DNA of 44,221 bases from Pseudoxanthomonas suwonensis (GTDB taxonomy: Bacteria > Pseudomonadota > Gammaproteobacteria > Xanthomonadales > Xanthomonadaceae): contig JAUNRQ010000004.1 of assembly GCA_030535605.1 (NCBI GenBank), forward strand, positions 11,357-55,577, in the 5' to 3' direction. Shown in pieces: positions 8,148-16,468 of this stretch; the first letter of the stretch is position 1; each line of letters starts with the position of its first letter. The notes beneath the pieces were generated by a model. That model had not been told where the DNA came from. It saw only the letters and a list, made by a program, of their open reading frames with translations, and did not search any database. The position numbers and the translations under genes were made by a program.

Positions 8148-9718
8148 GCGCCGCCGACTTGCTGTCACAGCTGTGGCTGGCAAGCTGGACCGGGTCGCTG
8201 GCGATTGCTCTGGTGCTGGTGTCGCGCAAGCCGATGCGCGCACGTTTGGGCGCAGGCTTGGCCTATGCAGCCTGGGCCATCGTGCCGCTCGCCTGGCTTG
8301 GCCTGTTGCTGCCGGCGCCGGTCGTCGAGAGGGCGGCAGGTGGCGCGTATGCGCCCGCCATGTTGATGCCGGTGTTGGTCGTCGAGCACGCCGCACCGGC
8401 ACCCTCGTGGCACGTGGCAGCGATCCTGCTGGGCCTCTGGTTGCTTGGCGGCCTCGCCCTGCTGGCGCGGCTGATGTGGCAGCAACGGCGGTTCGTGCTC
8501 GGGCTCGGCCGGCTGCGCGACGACGGTGACGAAGCCGGCGTGTGGCTTGCCGAAAGCGTCGCCGGGCTGCCGGCTCTGGTCGGCCTGTGGCATCCGAAAG
8601 TGGTCCTGCCGGCTGATGTCCATCTGCGCTACGACGCCGACGAACGACGATTGATGGTACTGCACGAGCGAGCCCATCAACATGCTGGCGATCATTGGGT
8701 GAATGCGTTGGTGCTGCTGCTGCGCTGCCTGTTCTGGTTCAACCCGCTGGTTCACTTTGCGGCAGGACGCTTGCGCCATGACCAGGAGCTTGCTTGCGAT
8801 GCGCGCGTTCTGCGACACGCTCCCGGCACTGTCCGCCGTTATGCACAGGCCATGCTCAAGACCTCGCTGAGCACGCAACCCGTGCCGCTCGGCTGTCATT
8901 GGACCGCGATCCATCCTCTGAAGGAGAGACTGATGATGCTCAAGCAACCGTTACCGTCGCCTGCCAACCGCATTGCAGGTGCGCTGCTGCTGCTCGTGGG
9001 TGCGTGCAGTGCCGGTGCGGCGGCGTGGTCGACGCAGCCACCGCATGTCGTGACGGAGGACGGCCGAACGCGGGTTCGCGGCCAAGGCATGGATTACGTG
9101 GCAACCATCGCCGTGGTCGTGGACGGTCAGGCAAGCGGTCCGGCCACGGTGGTCGGCGGTTACGCGAACAAGGTCGAGTGGATCCACGAGAACGACGGTA
9201 GCCGGATGCGGCTGGAGTTGCTGGTCACGCCAGTCGTCCATGATGGCAACGAGGCCTATCGCCTCGATGTGGGAGTCCACCGGAATGGCCGGCTGGTCGC
9301 CAGTCCGGCGCTGGTCGCGCGCCCTGGTGAGGATGCGCTGATCCGCCTGGAGGGCAGCGGTGCCCACGAGTTGGAAGCATCGTTCACCGTGCGCGCCGTT
9401 TCCGCGGAGGACCTCGAACGCTTGCGCGGTGGCCAAAGTCCGGCAACCGTACGCCAAGAATCCGATGGAGAGCCATCGTCAATGCCTGTGTCCGGCGAGC
9501 CGCGCAAGCTGGACAGCATCGAGGCTGTCGTCGCGGAAGGCGCACGTGAGATCGAGGACGCGAGCGCGCGCAAGTTGGGACTGGATGCCGACTATCGATG
9601 GGCCGATGTCACCGGCTTGCTGAGTGGCGATGAGATTCGGAACATCATTCTCGAGGGCGATGTCGTCTCGGTACCGGAAGACGGTGACGGCCCGATGCGC
9701 ATCGGGTTTCGTCGCTGA
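8144..9718 (+). CDS. M56 (BlaR1-like) membrane metalloprotease
   Basis: Protein of 524 aa. The N-terminal part has several membrane segments around a zinc site HERAH at 174-178 (family motif HExxH), followed by LRCLFWFNPLVHF and DQELACDARVL, as in BlaR1/MecR1. A further membrane segment lies near residues 275-295. The last 225 or so residues would be periplasmic, but they show no penicillin-binding SxxK domain, so the signal sensed is not evidently a beta-lactam. GTG 8144 overlaps the repressor stop by 4 bases, which fixes the start and implies coupled translation. Confidence 0.9.
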   Translation: MSAADLLSQLWLASWTGSLAIALVLVSRKPMRARLGAGLAYAAWAIVPLAWLGLLLPAPVVERAAGGAYAPAMLMPVLVVEHAAPAPSWHVAAILLGLWLLGGLALLARLMWQQRRFVLGLGRLRDDGDEAGVWLAESVAGLPALVGLWHPKVVLPADVHLRYDADERRLMVLHERAHQHAGDHWVNALVLLLRCLFWFNPLVHFAAGRLRHDQELACDARVLRHAPGTVRRYAQAMLKTSLSTQPVPLGCHWTAIHPLKERLMMLKQPLPSPANRIAGALLLLVGACSAGAAAWSTQPPHVVTEDGRTRVRGQGMDYVATIAVVVDGQASGPATVVGGYANKVEWIHENDGSRMRLELLVTPVVHDGNEAYRLDVGVHRNGRLVASPALVARPGEDALIRLEGSGAHELEASFTVRAVSAEDLERLRGGQSPATVRQESDGEPSSMPVSGEPRKLDSIEAVVAEGAREIEDASARKLGLDADYRWADVTGLLSGDEIRNIILEGDVVSVPEDGDGPMRIGFRR

Positions 9719-9741
9719 TCATCAGGCGTGCGCCGGCAGGC

Positions 9742-10625
<884 letters not shown>

Positions 10626-10626
<1 letters not shown>

Positions 10627-10964
10627 CACGTGTGCTCGCACAGTGGACGGACATCGCAGTAGATGCCGTGCAGGGTCTCGAGGATACGCTGCGCCGGGCC
10701 GGCCGGCAGCGAATAGAAGATGCTCTGGCCGTCGCGGCGGGTGCTCACCAGTCGTTCCTCGCGGAGCACCGCCAGGTGCTGCGACAGCGCCGACTGGCTG
10801 AGGTCGAGGCGGGCGTTGAGCTCGCCCACGCTGCGCTCGCCTTCCACCAGCAGGCACAGGATCATCAGGCGCTTCTCGTTGCCCAGTGCCTTCAGCAACT
10901 GGCTGGCCTGGCCGGCGTTGGCACGCACGGCGTCCAGGTCGAGGCGGGCGCTTGCCGTGCTCAT
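10626..10964 (-). CDS. bigR: ArsR-family repressor, BigR-like sulfane-sulfur sensor
   Basis: Protein of 112 aa with an ArsR winged helix (LGNEKRLMILCLL, LSQSALSQHLAVLREE). Cys37 in the MILCLL helix and Cys103 near the C-terminus correspond in placement to the redox pair of Xylella BigR, which forms a di- or trisulfide bridge with sulfide or persulfide and releases DNA. Cys109 is an extra cysteine. The gene lies 4 nt after the rhodanese stop and overlaps blh. An AT-rich dyad 5' of the operon is the likely operator. Confidence 0.88.
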
Positions 10965-10968
10965 GGCG

Positions 10969-11355
10969 TCAGTCGTTGACCAGCGGCAGGCCGGCGTCGA
11001 TCCACGCCGTGGTGCCGCCGGCGATCGAGCGCACGTCGGCGAAGCCCAGTTGCTGCAGGGCCACCGCCGCCAGCGCCGCGCGGCCGCCGGTGCGGCAGAT
11101 CACGGTGACCGGCTGGTGCTTGTGCGACAGGGCCGGGTCGACCACCTTGGCGACGGCCGGATGGGCATCGACCTGGAATTCCAGGACGCCTCGCGGGATG
11201 TTGACCGCGCCACCCAGGTGACCGGTCGCGTACTCGACCGGTTCCCGCACGTCGATCAGAACGCCGCCGCGTCGGCCTTCCGACCACTCGGCGGCGGAAA
11301 TCTCGCGGATGTTCCGACGTGCTTCGGCGACCAGGTCGGCAGCGGTCTTGCTCAT
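10969..11355 (-). CDS. Single-domain rhodanese (sulfurtransferase)
   Basis: Protein of 128 aa without a signal peptide. One rhodanese domain: LIDVREPVEYATGHLGGAVNIPRG, and the active loop CRTGGR with Cys87. It should carry persulfide sulfur on that cysteine in the cytoplasm. ATG 11355 has GAGGAA about 6 nt upstream; an earlier in-frame codon at 11394 lies inside the operator-like AT-rich region. First gene of the rhodanese - bigR - blh operon. Confidence 0.92.
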   Translation of the reverse strand: MSKTAADLVAEARRNIREISAAEWSEGRRGGVLIDVREPVEYATGHLGGAVNIPRGVLEFQVDAHPAVAKVVDPALSHKHQPVTVICRTGGRAALAAVALQQLGFADVRSIAGGTTAWIDAGLPLVND

Positions 11356-11385
11356 GGTGGTTCCTCGACGGCAAAGCGGAACATG

Positions 11386-11424
11386 GTTGAACATATATCA
11401 ATTAAATCTAATATAATTAATGGC
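11386..11424. promoter_or_regulatory. Divergent promoter/operator region with BigR-like dyad
   Basis: An unusually AT-rich block separates the minus-strand sulfur operon from the plus-strand arm. It contains the imperfect inverted repeat AATTAAATCTAATATAATT (11400-11418; 7 of 9 arm positions pair around T11409). Such AT-rich dyads are typical BigR/ArsR targets, and one operator here could control both arms. On the minus strand TATATT (11415-11410) could be a -10. Confidence 0.7.
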
Positions 11425-11484
11425 TGATTTGCAAATCGCCACGGGCATCCTGCCCGCGAGCGACCTCTGACGTGGAGTGTGGTG

Positions 11485-11592
11485 ATGGTCAGGATCGTCG
11501 TTGCTGGTGCCGGTCTGGGTGGCATGCGTGCAGCCTGCGCGCTGCGCGAGCTCCGGAGCGACTCGGCCGGCATCGCCTTGGTTGCGGGGAGG
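11485..11592 (+). pseudogene. N-terminal remnant of an FAD/NAD(P)-dependent oxidoreductase
   Basis: From ATG 11485, with GGAG 7 nt upstream, the frame encodes about 35 residues of a Rossmann start: VVAGAGLGGMRAACALREL with the GxGxxG turn, then AGIALVAG at the second strand. After about 11590 the sequence stops resembling a flavoprotein, although the frame stays open into the DUF442 gene. Enzymes of the sulfide:quinone reductase type begin this way and often sit in such clusters, but 35 residues cannot prove the subfamily. The intact promoter and ribosome site suggest a recent internal deletion. Confidence 0.7.
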
Positions 11593-11755
11593 TGCCACCG
11601 CGATCATGGCCGGTGCCAGCCGCAAGGAAATCCTCGATACCCTGTCGAAGGCGATCTGCATGAACGCCGATCCGTCGATGATCCACGCATCCGAGGCGCT
11701 GCGCGCGTTCGACGAGCTGTCGCCGGCCGCTGCGACCGCCGATGCCGCGGCATGA
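11593..11755 (+). pseudogene. C-terminal remnant of a carboxymuconolactone decarboxylase/AhpD-like gene
   Basis: In a frame different from the preceding remnant, about 50 residues (ATAIMAGASRKEILDTLSKA and on, through ASEALRAFDEL, to TGA 11753-11755) match the C-terminal helix pattern of the carboxymuconolactone decarboxylase/AhpD-like family. The usual catalytic CxxC half is missing. Its stop overlaps the DUF442 start as ATGA, the normal end of a coupled gene, so a once intact gene seems to have lost its 5' part in the deletion that removed the flavoprotein body. Confidence 0.65.
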
Positions 11756-12345
11756 GGCGCCTGGTGATGCTGCCACTGGCATTGGCGATGGTCGCCTGCA
11801 CGCCCGCGCCGACAACGCCGGCACCCGTGGCGCCGGAGCCGGTCGGTTTCGATGTGCGCGAGGTCACGGACACCACGATGGCTACCCCATCGGGCATGGA
11901 ATTGCTGAGCCCGCGTCCGGGCCTGTACTCGGCAGGACAACCGGCACCCGGGGACTGGAGCACCATCGCCGCCCGCGGCGTCGGCACGGTCATCAACATG
12001 CGCACGGCGGACGAAATGGATGGCCGCGACGAGGCTGCCGAGGTGCGTGCCGCCGGCATGGATTACCTCGAGTTGCCCATCGACGGCGCCGGAGCGGTCA
12101 CCGCCGAGAACGCGCGCGTGCTGGCCAGGATGCTCGAAGGCATCGAGGGCCCGGTACTCGTGCACTGCGCCAGCGCCAATCGCTCCGGCGGCCTGCTGGC
12201 ACTGATGGCAGCACGGGAAGAGGGCATGGACGATGCGCAGGCACTGGCCTTCGGGCGCGATGCAGGCATGCGTGGAACCGAGGAGCGGGTACGCACGGTG
12301 CTGGCCTGTGATCGGATCGGCGAGGACGGGTTGGCGAGTTGCTGA
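11752..12345 (+). CDS. DUF442/beta-lactamase-hydrolase-like phosphatase-family lipoprotein
   Basis: Protein of 197 aa. A lipoprotein signal ends at Cys16 (LAMVAC), followed by a Pro/Ala linker and a DUF442 domain: LYSAGQPAPGDW, GVGTVINMRTADE, and the PTP-type loop HCASANRSGG with Cys139 in a C-x5-R arrangement. DUF442 domains accompany or are fused to Blh in sulfide-responsive operons, which fits the divergent neighbours. Its biochemical role is not firmly known; the loop predicts a phosphatase or sulfur-carrying cysteine. ATG 11752 overlaps the preceding remnant's stop. Confidence 0.88.
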   Translation: MRRLVMLPLALAMVACTPAPTTPAPVAPEPVGFDVREVTDTTMATPSGMELLSPRPGLYSAGQPAPGDWSTIAARGVGTVINMRTADEMDGRDEAAEVRAAGMDYLELPIDGAGAVTAENARVLARMLEGIEGPVLVHCASANRSGGLLALMAAREEGMDDAQALAFGRDAGMRGTEERVRTVLACDRIGEDGLASC

Positions 12346-12356
12346 ATGCGTGCGCG

Positions 12357-12719
12357 TCAGGGGGTGGCCGAGGCGGCTCTCGCCCGGGTGCCAATGGCCT
12401 CCGGCAGGCAGGCGGGGCGCGGAAACGGACCGAACAGACGTTCGCTGCCGCCGAAACCGCCACGCTGCACCACCCAGACACGGTATCCGTCATCGTCGAC
12501 GAGCATGCGATGTTCGTAACCGTCGGCCACCTGGCCGGCGTCCGCGATCAGCTCACCCAGCCTCTGCCGCAGTGCCTCCGGCATTTCCGGGGAGGATTGC
12601 CATGCGCGCGGCGCCCCCAAGGGTGACACCAAGTGTCCGAACGTGGCAGCGGCACAGGACGCCTCGGCGGCGGGCGTTGCCGGTGTGGTCGACAGCAGCA
12701 GGGCGATCAGCAATGACAT
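12357..12719 (-). CDS. Small secreted protein of unknown function
   Basis: Protein of 120 aa with a signal peptide (MSLLIALLLSTTPATPAAEA) and two cysteines in the mature part. I do not recognise the family. The mature part carries VADGYEHRMLVDDDGYRVWV and ends in an Ala-rich tail. ATG 12719 has GGGAG about 8 nt before it; an upstream ATG at 12773 would overlap the nuclease gene. It follows that gene by 34 nt on the same strand and is probably co-transcribed. Confidence 0.75.
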   Translation of the reverse strand: MSLLIALLLSTTPATPAAEASCAAATFGHLVSPLGAPRAWQSSPEMPEALRQRLGELIADAGQVADGYEHRMLVDDDGYRVWVVQRGGFGGSERLFGPFPRPACLPEAIGTRARAASATP

Positions 12720-12753
12720 CGTCAGGCTCCCGGTGCGCACCCGGCGTCCGGCA

Positions 12754-13590
12754 TCAACGACCGAGGACGTCATTGAGGATCAGGGCCAGCCGGTGGCCGG
12801 CCTGGCGCAGGCGTCGTTCGACCAGCGGTTGCATGGTCTTCAGGAACGCGTCGTCGTGCTTGTGTTGCTGCGGGTACACGCCCCATGCATCCAGCAGTTG
12901 GCAGGACTCCTGCGACCACAGCACCGGATTGCCGGCAACGGTCGCCAGTGGCGGCCAGCTCGGCTGCATCAACGCTTCTGCGTAGTCCGCAACCTCCAGT
13001 CCGGCGACACCGGGAACGTAGTAATCCAGCACGGCGTGCAGGTTGGTGCCCATCACCCCGTCGCGGTAATGCTCGCGGGCATAGGCTTCAGGCGGCTGCG
13101 CCGTGGTCAGGCTGATCTGGAACCGGTTGCCGCCGGCATCGTCACGGTTGCCGGCGTGCATCGGCTGGTGGGCATCGCCGATGAAATGGACGACGAACTT
13201 CAGCGCGTCGCGACGTTCGGCCAGGGGCCGGCCGCGGTCGGCCAGCACTGCTAGCTGCTGCTCGGTGGCAGCGACGATGCAGTGCCCGTCCTTGCAGTCG
13301 CGCTCGGCGTCGAAGCTGCAGCTGCCTTCCGGATAATTGACGTAATGCCAGCGCGAGGTCGCGCGGAAACGCTGCGGATCGGACTGGCGCAGGGTGTCGG
13401 CCCAGTTGGCGATGCCGGCGAGGGTCGGCTCGGCTTCGCCGTGCAACAAGCGTTGCACCTCGGTGGCGGCCTCCGGGGTGAGCTGCCGTTCGGCCAACTC
13501 GCCGATCACGCTGTGGCCGAGGGGTGCCCACGCATGGGCGACGGGGGCCGCCAGCAGGCAGGCGGCGAGGGCAAGGACTTTCTTGATCAT
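12754..13590 (-). CDS. Secreted S1/P1-type zinc nuclease
   Basis: Protein of 278 aa. The signal peptide is residues 1-20 (cut after AHA), leaving Trp21 as the mature N-terminus; in S1/P1 nucleases this residue is a zinc ligand. Further ligands are visible in PLGHSVIG, NWADTLR, WHYVNYP, HFIGDAHQPMHAG and NLHAVLD. The family degrades single-stranded DNA and RNA and nucleotide 3'-phosphates outside the cytoplasm. A -10 box 6 nt before the ATG and no ribosome site suggest a leaderless mRNA. Confidence 0.94.
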   Translation of the reverse strand: MIKKVLALAACLLAAPVAHAWAPLGHSVIGELAERQLTPEAATEVQRLLHGEAEPTLAGIANWADTLRQSDPQRFRATSRWHYVNYPEGSCSFDAERDCKDGHCIVAATEQQLAVLADRGRPLAERRDALKFVVHFIGDAHQPMHAGNRDDAGGNRFQISLTTAQPPEAYAREHYRDGVMGTNLHAVLDYYVPGVAGLEVADYAEALMQPSWPPLATVAGNPVLWSQESCQLLDAWGVYPQQHKHDDAFLKTMQPLVERRLRQAGHRLALILNDVLGR

Positions 13591-13596
13591 GGCCGC

Positions 13597-13602
13597 ATTC
13601 TA
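13597..13602 (-). promoter_or_regulatory. -10 element of a probable leaderless nuclease promoter
   Basis: TAGAAT on the minus strand, followed by GCGGCC and ATG 13590. Same geometry as hutF and ada-alkA. Confidence 0.65.
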
Positions 13603-13659
13603 TCGGCAGCCGGGTGCGGGATTGTTACCCTTGCCGCTCCCGTTCCGCCACCGTTTTCC

Positions 13660-14478
13660 ATGTCCGATTGCCTGTTCGCCGCCGCGCGGAGCTGCCTGGA
13701 TGCGGCCACCGTCGATGCCAAGCTGGCGCTGACCGAAACCGTCGCCGCGCAGTTTGCCGAAGGCCGACTGGCACCGCGCAATGACGCACCCATGCCGCGA
13801 CCCATCGGCATGCCCGGCCGGCCACCGCGGCCGCGGCTGGTGCACCCGCGCGAGCTGCCACGGCGCGGCTTCGGCAGCGCGGCTGGCCGTGCCGCCTTCC
13901 TGCACGCCGTTGCCCACATCGAGTTCAATGCCATCGACCTGGGCTGGGATGCGGTCTACCGCTTCCGCGGCATGCCCGATGCCTTCTATGCCGACTGGGT
14001 CGGGGTGGCGGCCGACGAGGCCAGGCACTTTCGCATGCTGCAGGCGCGGCTGGCCGAGCACGGTCACGCCTATGGCGATTTCGACGCCCACAACGGCCTC
14101 TGGGAAATGGCCGAAAAGACCGCGCACGACGTGCTCGAGCGCATGGCGCTGGTGCCGCGCGTGCTGGAAGCGCGCGGGCTGGACGTGACGCCGGGGATGA
14201 TCGACAAACTCCGTGCGCTGGGTGACGACGCCACCGTCGCGATCCTCGAGGTGATCCTGCGCGAAGAGGTCGCCCACGTGGCCGCGGGTTCGCGCTGGTA
14301 CCAGTGGTGCTGCACGCAACGCGGCATCGATGATCCGCAGGCCATGTTCCGCCAGTTGCTGGGGCGACATGCCCGCGACGTGCTGCATGGGCCGTTCAAC
14401 CTCGATGCGCGCCGCAGGGCCGGTTTCAGCGACACCGAACTGGACAGCCTGATGCAGCTGGATGCGCGCCCGCGCTGA
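13660..14478 (+). CDS. DUF455 family ferritin-like protein
   Basis: Protein of 272 aa, a typical length. The four-helix carboxylate pattern is visible: AHIEFNAIDL (Glu88), ADEARHF (Glu120, His123) and REEVAHV further on. This suggests a di-metal site of the ferritin-like superfamily, like MiaE-type tRNA hydroxylases. No substrate is established for DUF455. ATG 13660 is the first start that gives a normal family N-terminus; it has no obvious ribosome site. It diverges from the nuclease gene. Confidence 0.88.
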   Translation: MSDCLFAAARSCLDAATVDAKLALTETVAAQFAEGRLAPRNDAPMPRPIGMPGRPPRPRLVHPRELPRRGFGSAAGRAAFLHAVAHIEFNAIDLGWDAVYRFRGMPDAFYADWVGVAADEARHFRMLQARLAEHGHAYGDFDAHNGLWEMAEKTAHDVLERMALVPRVLEARGLDVTPGMIDKLRALGDDATVAILEVILREEVAHVAAGSRWYQWCCTQRGIDDPQAMFRQLLGRHARDVLHGPFNLDARRRAGFSDTELDSLMQLDARPR

Positions 14479-14530
14479 ACGTCCTGCACGGGCGTCGCTT
14501 GCGGCCACCGGGCAGTCATCCCGCAGCGTT

Positions 14531-14536
14531 TACCAT
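14531..14536 (+). promoter_or_regulatory. Possible -10 element of the lipoprotein gene at 14573
   Basis: TACCAT with expected start near 14543, giving a leader of about 30 nt that includes GGAG before ATG 14573. No strong -35 is seen. Confidence 0.35.
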
Positions 14537-14572
14537 CCCGGATGGATCCCCCGACGCGAAATGGAGCCTTGC

Positions 14573-15016
14573 ATGATGAAGACCTACCTTCCTGCTGCTG
14601 CGGTGCTGACCTTGGCGCTGTGCGCTTGTGCGCCGGCCCCCGATGAAGCCGCAATCCCCGCCCCGGCCGCCGATGTCATGGCCACCGACCCGGCCGCGCC
14701 ACCGGCGATGCCTGCCGACAGTGTGGTCACCCGCTTCCGCGCGCACGGCAACGAGCCGTTCTGGAGCGTCGAGGTCGACGGCACCACGCTGCGCTATTCG
14801 CGCATGGGCGAAGAGGAGAACGTCGCGCTGCAGGCCGAGCGTTCGGCCTACGCCAGGGGCGTGGAGTTCAGCGGCGAAGCCGACGGCCAGCCGTTCACCC
14901 TGGACATCCGTGGCGAAGACTGCGCCAACACCATGTCCGACGAGACCCACGAGTTCACCGCCACGTTCGAGTACCGCGGTGAAACCCTGACCGGCTGCGC
15001 CGACCGCGCCGAATGA
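14573..15016 (+). CDS. Small lipoprotein (COG3650-like)
   Basis: Protein of 147 aa. The N-terminal signal has a lipobox around ALCAC, then a Pro/Ala-rich spacer of about 30 residues and a globular domain with RAHGNEPFWSVEVDG and two Cys near the C-terminus. The RAxGNEPFW motif occurs in a widespread, uncharacterised envelope family often annotated COG3650, related to heat-shock HslJ-like proteins. Start ATG 14573 has GGAG 6 nt upstream. Confidence 0.8.
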   Translation: MMKTYLPAAAVLTLALCACAPAPDEAAIPAPAADVMATDPAAPPAMPADSVVTRFRAHGNEPFWSVEVDGTTLRYSRMGEEENVALQAERSAYARGVEFSGEADGQPFTLDIRGEDCANTMSDETHEFTATFEYRGETLTGCADRAE

Positions 15017-15116
15017 CCCGGTCGCGCCTCCCTGGGCAGCTCCGGCTGCTCCGAAGCTTGAAACTCGCTGCGCTTGGCCGCTGCCGGCGCAATGGATGGC
15101 AATCAACAGGGGGAGC

Positions 15117-15134
15117 AGGGGAGCAAGCTCCCCT
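15117..15134. terminator. Hairpin between convergent lipoprotein genes
   Basis: AGGGGAGC - AA - GCTCCCCT is a perfect inverted repeat with 8-bp arms (the tight loop would open a pair or two). It lies between two genes pointing at each other. There is no T tract, so it is a possible Rho-assisted or processing hairpin, not a classical terminator. Confidence 0.35.
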
Positions 15135-15163
15135 CCGCCGGTGCGTCGTGACCTGCCAAGTGG

Positions 15164-15631
15164 TCAGGACGGATCGCTGGCGTCACGCGGCAGCGCTGCA
15201 TCCTCGTGGGTGGCGTCGAGCGGGGCGTCGACCGGCGCGGCGGTGACCGGCGCGTCCAGCACTTCGCAACGCAGTTCCGGGCCGTTGTCCTGCGCCAGAA
15301 CGATCTGCGGGGTGCTGCCGCGCTCGTCGAGAGTGAAGGTCAGGCCGACGTCACGCCAGGTGGCGGGCACGCTGCCGCGCATGCCGCCAAGGCTGACCAC
15401 GCGGCCATCACTCATGGCGATGCGAGCGGTGCCGCGCTGGTTGATCAGGTCCACGCGGTTGCCTTCGCAGGCATAGCTGGCGTCGATCGGCGTGGCATCC
15501 GGCGGTTCCGGCAGCGCCGGTGGCGCGGCTTCGGTGGCCGGTTCCGAGGCGACGGGTGCCGTCGTGGCCGGTTCCGATGGCTGGCACGCGGCCAGTGCGA
15601 GGGCGGCAAGGGGCAACAACATCCTGCGCAT
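15164..15631 (-). CDS. Small lipoprotein, possibly MliC-like
   Basis: Protein of 155 aa with a lipobox LAAC at Cys16, a long Pro/Ala/Thr linker (about 17-50), a compact domain with a Cys pair (YACEG and ELRCEV), and a low-complexity acidic tail. The paired cysteines and the YxC...V...R pattern resemble membrane-bound lysozyme inhibitors of the MliC type, but the match is weak. It may equally be an unrelated lineage-specific lipoprotein. GGGGATCT precedes ATG 15631. Confidence 0.75.
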   Translation of the reverse strand: MRRMLLPLAALALAACQPSEPATTAPVASEPATEAAPPALPEPPDATPIDASYACEGNRVDLINQRGTARIAMSDGRVVSLGGMRGSVPATWRDVGLTFTLDERGSTPQIVLAQDNGPELRCEVLDAPVTAAPVDAPLDATHEDAALPRDASDPS

Positions 15632-15731
15632 GGGAGATCCCCGTTGATGGTGGTGGCCTCATCCTGCCACGCCGATGGTTGCCACCGCGCGAAGCACGGC
15701 TGCCGGCAGTGAACGCTTCGGCACCCATGGC

Positions 15732-16427
15732 TCAGGCGGCGTGACCGGTCACCTGCGCCAGCACGGCAACGTAGTGGCAGGCACCACCGGCGATCACGAA
15801 CAGGTGCCACAAGGCATGCGAATAACGCATCGACTTGGCCATGTAGAACACCGTCCCGAGCGTGTAGGCGATGCCGCCGGCGAGCAGCCAGCCGAAAGTC
15901 CAGGCGTCCAGTGCCGCCAGCACCGGCTTGATCGCCAGCATCACCAGCCAGCCCATGGCCACGTAGACCAGGGTCGAGGCCAGCTTGAAACGCCCGGTGA
16001 AGAACAGCTTGAAGATCGTGCCAAGCGCGGCCAGCGACCAGATCGCCGCGAACAGGGTCCATCCCAGCGTGCCGTGCAGGCCGATCAGGGTGAAGGGCGT
16101 GTAGGTGCCGGCGATCAGCAGGTAGATCGCGCAATGGTCGAACACCTTCAGGCGGATCCGACGCAACGGCTCGCGTTCGCGGTGATAGAGGGTGGACGCC
16201 AGGTGCATCACCAGCAGCGAGGCGCTGAAGACGATGGCCGAGGCCAGTTGCCAACCGTCCGCTTGCGCCAGCAGCACCAGCAGCAGCATGGCGATCCCGC
16301 CGCCGGCCGCCAGCACCAGGCCAGCCGTGGCCGTGGCGGTGTCGGCCCGCTGTTCGCGTGGATCGAGCAGCACCGGGGATGCGGTGGAGGTCATGGCGTC
16401 AGGGATGCGTGGGGACGGCTTCATCAT
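15732..16427 (-). CDS. Hemolysin III family (TrhA/YqfA) membrane protein
   Basis: Up to 231 aa with seven predicted membrane segments. Family motifs are present: LVMHLASTLYH in the second helix, DHCAIYLLIAGTYTPF in the third, and HALWHLFVIAGGACHY in the last, giving the conserved His/Asp/Ser set of the PAQR/hemolysin III superfamily. The family is linked to membrane-lipid homeostasis; hemolysis is a historical label. Start is uncertain: 16427, 16424 or 16394 (MTSTASP). GGTGG lies just before the first two. Confidence 0.92.
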   Translation of the reverse strand: MMKPSPRIPDAMTSTASPVLLDPREQRADTATATAGLVLAAGGGIAMLLLVLLAQADGWQLASAIVFSASLLVMHLASTLYHREREPLRRIRLKVFDHCAIYLLIAGTYTPFTLIGLHGTLGWTLFAAIWSLAALGTIFKLFFTGRFKLASTLVYVAMGWLVMLAIKPVLAALDAWTFGWLLAGGIAYTLGTVFYMAKSMRYSHALWHLFVIAGGACHYVAVLAQVTGHAA

Positions 16428-16468
16428 CCACCATGCGCCACGGCATGGAAAGGCGCCCGGTCAGGCGT

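Noticed and set aside
11479..11760. A single 288-aa protein fusing a Rossmann start to DUF442
   Set aside because: The frame is open, but the middle matches nothing, while another frame there matches a CMD-like tail; a lipobox start at 11752 is intact.
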